Of a DNA stretch of 64,000 bases, positions 58,539-64,000 are shown in pieces (positions within the stretch are counted from its first letter, which is position 1; the number at the start of each line of letters is the position of its first letter). The stretch is from Chryseobacterium sp. MA9 (lineage in GTDB: Bacteria; Bacteroidota; Bacteroidia; Flavobacteriales; Weeksellaceae), in NCBI RefSeq assembly GCF_024399315.1, contig NZ_CP075170.1:3968001-4032000 (forward strand), in the 5' to 3' direction. Below the pieces are notes generated by a model that was not told the DNA's origin, searched no databases, and was given only the letters and a program-made list of their open reading frames with translations. The position numbers and the translations under genes were made by a program.

Positions 58539-59623
58539 TGAATTCATTTTATAAACTTAAAACAGTTAAAGTTCAGAAAGACACTTCCGAAGCAGTCAGT
58601 GTGGCGGTGGAAATTCCTGAAGAACTGAAAGATAAATTCAGATTTAAACAAGGACAGTATCTGAATTTCCGAATGATGATCAACGGAAATGAAGAAAGAC
58701 GTTCTTACTCTATCTGTAATGCTCCGAGTGAAAAGAGCAATACGCTGGAAGTATTGGTAAAGCTGCTTGAAGGTGGCAAAGTATCAGGCTATTTCAATGA
58801 GCATCTTCACATGGATGAAGTACTGGAAGTAATGCCTCCAATGGGTGGTTTTAACACTTCTTATCATCCTACAAACGTAAAAACTTACGTTGGTTTGGCT
58901 GCAGGAAGCGGAATTACTCCTGTTTTATCCAATATTAAAGAAAGCCTTTATCAGGAACCCAAAAGTACTGCTTACCTGTTCTATAGTAACAGAAGCATGA
59001 ATCATATTTTAAGAAAAGCTGAAATAGATAAACTGGTAGAACATTTCAATGGAAGATTGAAAGTCATTTATCTGGTAAGCCGTGAAAAACATGAAGATCC
59101 CGTTTTTGAAGGAAGAATTTCTTCTGAAAAATTAGAGCAGTTATTTGAAAGATACACAGATATTGATGTAAGAGAAGCTACTTATTTCATTTGTGGACCT
59201 GCAGATATGATCAAAGGAATCGCAGATTACCTGAAAAAAGATAAAAAAGTACCTGCTATCCAGGTGTTATTTGAATATTTCACTGCTCCTGATGAAGAAA
59301 ATACGGAGGAAATGAGCGATGAATTCAAGGCCATTGCCAATATTGAAAGTATGGTAACGGTAATCATTGATGATGATGAATATTCGTTCCATCTTAATTC
59401 TAAAAAAGAGAGTATCTTAGATAAAGCATTGAAAGACAATCTTCCTGTGCCTTTTGCATGTAAAGGAGGAGTGTGCTGTACGTGTAAAGCGGAAGTTTTG
59501 GAAGGAGAAGTTTTCATGGAGAAAAACTACGCACTTACCGAAGAAGAAGTAGCCAGAGGCTTCGTTCTTACCTGTCAATGTCACCCGACAACAAATGTGG
59601 TGATGCTTAATTATGATGTTTAA
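58538..59623 (+). CDS. paaE: Phenylacetyl-CoA epoxidase reductase subunit PaaE
   Basis: 361 aa. FNR-like FAD domain with RRSYSICNAPS, NAD(P)H domain with VGLAAGSGITPVLSNI and YFICGPADMIKGI, and a C-terminal plant-type 2Fe-2S ferredoxin (CKGGVCCTCKAEV, final Cys in LTCQC). It passes electrons from NADPH to the PaaAC di-iron oxygenase. The start overlaps the paaK stop (TAATG). Placed before paaA rather than after paaD, unlike in E. coli. Confidence 0.95.
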   Translation: MNSFYKLKTVKVQKDTSEAVSVAVEIPEELKDKFRFKQGQYLNFRMMINGNEERRSYSICNAPSEKSNTLEVLVKLLEGGKVSGYFNEHLHMDEVLEVMPPMGGFNTSYHPTNVKTYVGLAAGSGITPVLSNIKESLYQEPKSTAYLFYSNRSMNHILRKAEIDKLVEHFNGRLKVIYLVSREKHEDPVFEGRISSEKLEQLFERYTDIDVREATYFICGPADMIKGIADYLKKDKKVPAIQVLFEYFTAPDEENTEEMSDEFKAIANIESMVTVIIDDDEYSFHLNSKKESILDKALKDNLPVPFACKGGVCCTCKAEVLEGEVFMEKNYALTEEEVARGFVLTCQCHPTTNVVMLNYDV

Positions 59624-59630
59624 AAATTAA

Positions 59631-59700
59631 TGTAACAATGTAACAATTTGCCAGTGTAACAATCATTGGTACATTGCTAGACTGATACATTGCTAAATTG
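59631..59700. repeat. Reiterated spacer with TGTAACAAT motifs between paaE and paaA
   Basis: The spacer repeats TGTAACAATG, TAACAATTTG, GTGTAACAATC and, in the other orientation, TACATTGCTA twice. Together they form an imperfect dyad. It resembles the spacers before paaC and before the enoyl-CoA hydratase. Confidence 0.5.
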
Positions 59701-59708
59701 AAAAAATT

Positions 59709-60647
59709 ATGGACTTAGAAAAATTTGTACAATACGTACATGACGAAAATAAAGTAGAACCAAAAGATGTAATGCCCGATGATTACAGAAAGCTATTGGT
59801 TCGTCAGATTTCACAGCACGCCCATTCTGAAATTGTAGGAATGCTGCCGGAAGCTAACTGGATTTCCAGAGCACCTTCATTGAGAAGAAAAATGGCCCTT
59901 TTAGCTAAAGTTCAGGATGAAGCAGGTCACGGATTATATCTTTATTCTGCAACAGAAACTTTAGGAGACGGAAGCATCAGAGCAGACAGAGATGCTACTT
60001 ATGATGATATGCTGGAAGGAAAAGCAAAATACTCAAGTATTTTCAACTATCCTACCTTAAGCTGGGCAGATATAGGAGCTATCGGTTGGCTGGTAGATGG
60101 GGCAGCCATTATGAACCAGGTAATGCTGATGGGGAATTCTTACGGCCCTTATTCCAGAGCAATGGTGAAAATCTGTAAAGAAGAATCTTTCCACCAAAGA
60201 CAGGGATATGAGATTTTAATGGCGCTTTGCCGTGGTACCAAACAACAGAAAGAAATGGCTCAGGCTTCATTGAACCGTTTCTGGTGGCCGGCTTTAATGA
60301 TGTTCGGACCCAATGACGACAGCTCACCGAACTCGAAGATCTCTATGAATTACAGAGTAAAAAGAGAAAGTAATGACAGCCTTCGCCAGAGATTTATTGA
60401 TGTTACCGTTTCTCAGGCTGAATTCTTAGGATTGACTGTCCCGGATAAAGACCTGAAATGGAATGAGGAAAGACAACATTATGATTTCGGAGAGCTTCCT
60501 TGGGATGAGTTTATGGAAATCTTAAAAGGAAATGGTCCTTGCAACAAAAAGCGTATCGAAACCAAGAGAAAAGCTCAAAGAGAAAATTCCTGGGTGAAAG
60601 AAGCGGCGATAGCTTTTGCAGAGAAACAAAACGGAAAGGTAAACTAA
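59709..60647 (+). CDS. paaA: Phenylacetyl-CoA epoxidase catalytic subunit PaaA
   Basis: 312 aa, the di-iron subunit of ring 1,2-epoxidase. Iron ligands visible: [25 protein letters not shown] (ExxH), and [17 protein letters not shown] (E, ExxH). [13 protein letters not shown] is highly characteristic. It works with PaaC (structural partner), PaaB and PaaE. The 85-bp gap before it is unusual for this operon and contains short repeats. Confidence 0.97.
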   Translation: MDLEKFVQYVHDENKVEPKDVMPDDYRKLLVRQISQHAHSEIVGMLPEANWISRAPSLRRKMALLAKVQDEAGHGLYLYSATETLGDGSIRADRDATYDDMLEGKAKYSSIFNYPTLSWADIGAIGWLVDGAAIMNQVMLMGNSYGPYSRAMVKICKEESFHQRQGYEILMALCRGTKQQKEMAQASLNRFWWPALMMFGPNDDSSPNSKISMNYRVKRESNDSLRQRFIDVTVSQAEFLGLTVPDKDLKWNEERQHYDFGELPWDEFMEILKGNGPCNKKRIETKRKAQRENSWVKEAAIAFAEKQNGKVN

Positions 60648-60654
60648 AAGATTA

Positions 60655-61257
60655 ATGAAGATCTTATTTCAGGTATTATTTTTCTTTATTATTTCAGTTT
60701 TGAAAGGACAGGATATAGACAGACTTGCAAATATCCCTTTTACAATAGAAAATAAGAAGGAAATAAGAATTTATCAAGGCCCCGGAACTGCAATCGGAGG
60801 AAAAATTTTCAGAATTTATCAGGGAAAAGATAAGGATTGGAAAGCTGAATTGATACAGTGGTTTTTACCTTACTATATAAGCAAAGGTGAATCTAAAATG
60901 ATACCAGGTAAAGTTACACAACTAAAATCTAAAGATGTACTTGAGAAAGCTTTTGTAACTTTAGAAGCCATGAATATCGGTTATCTTCCTAAAGAAGACC
61001 TTTTCAGATATAAAATGTCCCAATCGAAGGCAGTATATGATAATGATGAAAAAGGGTATGTATTGTTTACCCGGGAACACAGTATTACGGACGGTGTCGA
61101 TTTTTTAGTAAAATACAAGTCAAATAATAAAGAGAATGAATTTCATTATTCTAATCCTGAAAGTTATTTAGAAAATACTCCAGGAATTGATGAATATGAA
61201 AGTTTCATGATAATTTTAAAATACATTGAAGCAAATTTCAATATTAAGTTAGATTAA
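60655..61257 (+). CDS. Secreted protein of unknown function inserted in the paa operon
   Basis: 200 aa with a signal peptide (MKILFQVLFFFIISVLKGQ). Mature part is mixed alpha/beta (EIRIYQGPGTAIGGKIFRIYQGKDKDW, VLEKAFVTLEAMNIGYLPKEDLFRY, VLFTREHSITDGVDFLVKYKSN). I recognise no family. It interrupts paaA and paaB, which are normally adjacent, 7 bp after paaA and 12 bp before paaB, so it is transcribed with them. No known step in phenylacetate breakdown needs a secreted protein; it may be a passenger gene. Confidence 0.78.
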   Translation: MKILFQVLFFFIISVLKGQDIDRLANIPFTIENKKEIRIYQGPGTAIGGKIFRIYQGKDKDWKAELIQWFLPYYISKGESKMIPGKVTQLKSKDVLEKAFVTLEAMNIGYLPKEDLFRYKMSQSKAVYDNDEKGYVLFTREHSITDGVDFLVKYKSNNKENEFHYSNPESYLENTPGIDEYESFMIILKYIEANFNIKLD

Positions 61258-61269
61258 AAAAATAAGATA

Positions 61270-61551
61270 ATGAGTCAATTAGATATGTGGGAAGTGTTTA
61301 TTCAAACTAAACCGGGATTATCTCACAAACACGTTGGAATTGTACAGGCACCAACAGCAGAAATGGCTTTGCAGAACGCAAGAGATGTTTATACAAGAAG
61401 AAAAGAAGGAACTTCTGTTTGGGTAGTTCCAAGCAAATATATTGTGACCTCAGAAGGAGTTGACAAGGAAGCATTCTTCGATCCGGCTGATGATAAATTA
61501 TACCGTCACCCAACTTTCTACGACATTCCAAACGATGTAAAAAATATGTAA
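61270..61551 (+). CDS. paaB: Phenylacetyl-CoA epoxidase subunit PaaB
   Basis: 93 aa. Opening WEVFIQTKPGLSHKHVGIVQAPTAEMALQNARDVYTRRKEGTSVWVVPSKYI is the PaaB signature. PaaB bridges PaaAC heterodimers or helps PaaE docking. Length is normal for the family. Confidence 0.95.
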   Translation: MSQLDMWEVFIQTKPGLSHKHVGIVQAPTAEMALQNARDVYTRRKEGTSVWVVPSKYIVTSEGVDKEAFFDPADDKLYRHPTFYDIPNDVKNM

Positions 61552-61566
61552 TAAGACTTTTGAGAT

Positions 61567-61640
61567 AATAGACAGATAGATAAAAGACCTTAAGGTTTAC
61601 TTGTCTATTTTCTATCCATCTATCATCTATCCGTCTTTAA
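61567..61640. repeat. Spacer with imperfect GATA/TATC dyad between paaB and paaC
   Basis: AATAGAC at 61567-61573 pairs with GTCTATT at 61603-61609, with ACCTTAAGGT inside the loop. CTATC/ATCTATC repeats follow. It fills the 101-bp gap. Confidence 0.45.
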
Positions 61641-61652
61641 ATTGATTAAACA

Positions 61653-62402
61653 ATGAACCCATTATATAATTATTTATTAAAACTAGCAGACGACAGTTTC
61701 ATTATGGGGCAGCGTTTGTCTGCATGGTGCGGTGAAGGTCCTTATTTAGAGGAAGATATTGCATTGACAAACATTGCGCTGGATGAGCTGGGCCAGGCTA
61801 ATAACTTTTATGTTTACGCTTCAAGAGTAATAGACAACGGTAAAAGTGAAGATGATTTAGCCTTTTTAAGATACGAGCATGAATATGTAAATGCACACTG
61901 GACAGAACTTCCAAACGAAGATTATGCTCAGACCATTCTGAAAGTGTACGTTTTTGCTGTGTATCAGAAACTGATGTACGAGGCATTGTCAAACTCTGCA
62001 GATGAAGAACTTTCGGCTATTGCTCAGAAATCATTAAAAGAAGTAAGATATCATTATACTCATGCTGCATCATGGATGAAAATTTTCGCCCAGGGAACAG
62101 AAGAAAGCAAATCACGTGTCGTAAAAGCAATTGAAGACATCTGGGAATATACAAAAGGTCTTTTTGCTAAAACAGAAGGCGAAGATGATCTTATTTCTTT
62201 GAACATTGCTCCCAATGCAGATGCTCTTTACGAAGAATTCCTTGCCATTACCAAGAAAGATTTTGCAGATTTCGGTTTAGAATATCCTGTAAATCCTTTC
62301 ATGCAGCCAAAATCAAGAACGGGATATCATACAGAGTATTTCGGATTTATTCTTTGTGAGCTTCAGTATATGCAGAGAGCGTATCCTGGGTGTACCTGGT
62401 AA
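61653..62402 (+). CDS. paaC: Phenylacetyl-CoA epoxidase structural subunit PaaC
   Basis: 249 aa. A helical bundle related to PaaA: FIMGQRLSAWCGEGPYLEEDIALTNIALDELGQANNFYVYASR and LKEVRYHYTHAASWMKIFAQGTEES, ending GYHTEYFGFILCELQYMQRAYPGCTW, which is the family ending. PaaC keeps the ferritin-like fold but lacks a working di-iron site in known members. Confidence 0.95.
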   Translation: MNPLYNYLLKLADDSFIMGQRLSAWCGEGPYLEEDIALTNIALDELGQANNFYVYASRVIDNGKSEDDLAFLRYEHEYVNAHWTELPNEDYAQTILKVYVFAVYQKLMYEALSNSADEELSAIAQKSLKEVRYHYTHAASWMKIFAQGTEESKSRVVKAIEDIWEYTKGLFAKTEGEDDLISLNIAPNADALYEEFLAITKKDFADFGLEYPVNPFMQPKSRTGYHTEYFGFILCELQYMQRAYPGCTW

Positions 62403-62408
62403 TAAGTT

Positions 62409-63218
62409 ATGAAGAAGATGCTTCTGCGGATATTGGCTTTTTTTCTTGCAGCATATGTGATATTATGTGTTGGGATTTATTTCTATCAGGAGAAAATCAT
62501 TTTTTATCCTGAAAAATTACCGGAAAACTATAAGTTTACATTTGATGGTGATTTTGAAGAAGTAACAATCAGAACACAGGATGATAAGCATTTGAACTCT
62601 GTATTATTTAAAGCTCAAAAACCGAAAGGAGTCATCTTTTACCTTCATGGCAATGGGGGATCAATAAAAGGCTGGGCAGAGGTAGCACAGTTATATCGCA
62701 GTATGAATTATGATACATTTATACTTGATTATCGGGGCTACGGAAAAAGTGAAGATAAAATTAATAGTAAAGATCAGCTTTTTTCGGACGTTGAAAGTGC
62801 TTACAAAGAGCTTTTGAAAAGATATCCGGAGAACAAAATTATTATTTTAGGATATTCTGTAGGAACAGGGTTGGCTGCAAAATTAGCATCAATGCATAAC
62901 GCAAGATTATTGATTTTACAGGCACCTTATTACAGTATAGAAGATGAAATGAGCCAGAAATTTTCATTTCTTCCGAAGTTTTTACTGAAATATAATTTTG
63001 AAACTGGTGAATATTTAAAAACCGTTAAGTCGCCAGTAGTTATTTTTCATGGTAATAAAGATGAGGTTATTCATTATAAAGCATCTTTAAAACTTAAAAA
63101 TAATTTAAAAAAAGGTGATAGCCTGATTGTATTAAAAAATCAGGCTCACAACGGAATAACAGATAATTTGGATTATCAGAACGGAATGAGAGTAATTCTT
63201 GATTTTGATAAAAAATAA
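62409..63218 (+). CDS. Membrane-anchored alpha/beta hydrolase
   Basis: 269 aa. N-terminal membrane helix (ILAFFLAAYVILCVGIYFY) and QEKIIFYPEKLP, then an alpha/beta hydrolase: FYLHGNGGSIKGW (oxyanion), DYRGYGKSEDK, nucleophile elbow GYSVGTGLAAKL, HGNKDEVIHY (Asp) and NQAHNGI (His). It belongs with ABHD13/BEM46-like serine hydrolases; substrate unknown. It sits between paaC and paaD with gaps of 6 and 3 bp, so it is co-transcribed. Such a hydrolase is not one of the known paa enzymes. Confidence 0.87.
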   Translation: MKKMLLRILAFFLAAYVILCVGIYFYQEKIIFYPEKLPENYKFTFDGDFEEVTIRTQDDKHLNSVLFKAQKPKGVIFYLHGNGGSIKGWAEVAQLYRSMNYDTFILDYRGYGKSEDKINSKDQLFSDVESAYKELLKRYPENKIIILGYSVGTGLAAKLASMHNARLLILQAPYYSIEDEMSQKFSFLPKFLLKYNFETGEYLKTVKSPVVIFHGNKDEVIHYKASLKLKNNLKKGDSLIVLKNQAHNGITDNLDYQNGMRVILDFDKK

Positions 63219-63221
63219 AAT

Positions 63222-63686
63222 ATGAATCAGCTTTTAGATTTATTAAAAACAATTCCCGATCCGGAAATTCCGGTTATTGATATTGTGGAATTAGGAATTG
63301 TAAGAGATGCACAGGTTACGGGTGAAAATACCTGTGAAGTGATCATTACACCTACTTATTCTGCCTGTCCTGCTATGTTTACCATTGAAGAGGATATTAT
63401 CAAAATGATGAAAGAAAACGGATGGGATGCGAAAGTAGTGACCAAGATGTTTCCAATCTGGACAACAGACTGGTTAACGGATGAAGCGAGAGAAAAACTC
63501 CGTGTTTACGGAATAACACCTCCCGAAAAAGGAGCAGACGAACACCACATCGGAAAACCGAAAAAATGTCCGCGTTGCGGTTCCGAACATACCAAGCAGA
63601 TCAGCAGATTTGGATCTACCTTGTGTAAGGCTTCTTATCAATGCTTAGACTGCCTGGAGCCATTTGATTATTTTAAATGTCATTGA
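63222..63686 (+). CDS. paaD: Phenylacetate degradation protein PaaD
   Basis: 154 aa. N-terminal DUF59/MIP18-like domain (LLKTIPDPEIPVIDIVELGIVRDAQV, TPTYSACPAMFTIEEDI) and a C-terminal zinc ribbon (KCPRCGSEHTKQISRFGSTLCKASYQCLDC). PaaD probably helps mature the Fe-S or di-iron centres of the epoxidase. Gene order paaABCD is kept apart from the two inserted genes. Confidence 0.95.
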   Translation: MNQLLDLLKTIPDPEIPVIDIVELGIVRDAQVTGENTCEVIITPTYSACPAMFTIEEDIIKMMKENGWDAKVVTKMFPIWTTDWLTDEAREKLRVYGITPPEKGADEHHIGKPKKCPRCGSEHTKQISRFGSTLCKASYQCLDCLEPFDYFKCH

Positions 63687-63689
63687 TGA

Positions 63690-63828
63690 GTTATCTGGCA
63701 ATCTGCAATAAACTTTACGGCTATGCAAAGCATAACGAAGGAATTGTTAGAATGTTAAATTATTAGACTGTTACATTAATTTATATTGTTAAATTAGTGC
63801 GTTGTTAAATAATAAATTAATAAAAACT
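63690..63828. repeat. Spacer with TGTTAAAT-type repeats between paaD and the enoyl-CoA hydratase gene
   Basis: TGTTAAAT occurs three times and TGTTACAT once in the second half. TGTTACAT is the complement of the ATGTAACA motif in the 59.6 kb spacer. No gene seen. Confidence 0.45.
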
Positions 63829-64000
63829 ATGTATACACAACTTGATATTGAAACGCATTTTGACGGGAAGCTTAAAATCGCATATCTTAATCAGCCGGAA
63901 ACAATGAACGCCCTTACCAAGCCGGCTTTATCAGACCTTAGAGATTTTGTTAAAGAATGCAGCGAAGACGAAACGGTAAGATGTGTTGCTATTTCCGGAA
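63829..64000 (+). CDS. Enoyl-CoA hydratase/isomerase family protein, 5' part
   Basis: The gene runs off the right edge. 57 residues are visible: an opening strand pair with LKIAYLNQPETMNALTKPALSDLRDFV, in the NQPxxxNAL manner of crotonases. By position it is probably paaG- or paaF-like (ring isomerase or hydratase of the pathway). The oxyanion loop lies outside the window, so the exact role cannot be decided. Confidence 0.85.
   Translation, partial: MYTQLDIETHFDGKLKIAYLNQPETMNALTKPALSDLRDFVKECSEDETVRCVAISG

Noticed and set aside
1..64000. Phage, insertion sequence, integron, tRNA or rRNA genes
   Set aside because: No transposase, integrase, phage structural gene or RNA-gene signature found by reading either strand.

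Overview
The window is about 64 kb of AT-rich chromosome from a member of the Bacteroidota, most likely the Weeksellaceae (Chryseobacterium or a close relative). The evidence is the set of family types (GLPGLI protein, DUF4292, DUF2851, Bacteroidota-type dihydroorotase, bacillithiol BshA, FAD/2Fe-2S PaaE), promoters of the flavobacterial TTG-N19-TAnnTTTG type, and a GG-leader bacteriocin-like peptide. I see no rRNA, tRNA, phage, insertion sequence or CRISPR array.

Layout. 1-4.3 kb: 3' part of a 4-alpha-glucanotransferase, two small secreted proteins and a ferritin. 4.4-7.5 kb: a RecB/AddA-like helicase-nuclease. 7.7-10.1 kb: three tandem paralogous secreted proteins with a carboxypeptidase-like regulatory domain. 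10.2-16.7 kb: SIMPL protein, GNAT, PspC-like protein, and a GH3-BshA-DUF2851 run. 17-24 kb: a long minus-strand run from a flippase through a nucleotidyltransferase, DUF4292 lipoprotein, EnvC-like protein, TatA and DUF4254 to RibA. 24-34 kb: dihydroorotase, GH92 mannosidase, a two-component system divergent from a DUF1573 protein, a dienoyl-CoA-reductase-like SDR and an M1 peptidase. 34-37.7 kb: a five-gene accessory cassette (DUF2589 protein, two uncharacterised proteins, a subtilase without a signal peptide, a 67-aa possible inhibitor). 38.6-46 kb: a second OmpR-type two-component system next to GLPGLI and beta-barrel genes that carry 11-bp-phased TTAACC repeats, then a second M1 peptidase. 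46-50 kb: a PAP2/beta-barrel fusion and two tandem M43-type metalloprotease lipoproteins. 50.4-53.4 kb: LuxR-type regulator, histidine kinase, separate polytopic membrane protein, an unknown protein, and a 50-aa Cys-rich GG-leader peptide too short for routine ORF calling. 53.5-56.1 kb: ClpB. 56.5 kb to the end: a phenylacetate degradation (paa) operon with its TetR regulator and two apparent operators, interrupted by an unrelated secreted protein and an alpha/beta hydrolase.

How the genes work together. Most of the window is envelope and scavenging biology: secreted glycosidases, peptidases, outer-membrane proteins and the two-component systems that probably control them. The regulatory DNA is unusually legible. 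TTAAC-type direct repeats at 11-bp phase lie beside both OmpR-type systems, and TetR-type dyads lie at paaK. The least explained stretches are the protease cassette at 34.0-37.7 kb and the peptide/membrane-protein/kinase group at 50.4-53.4 kb. They are my best candidates for undescribed systems, but both functional readings are inference.
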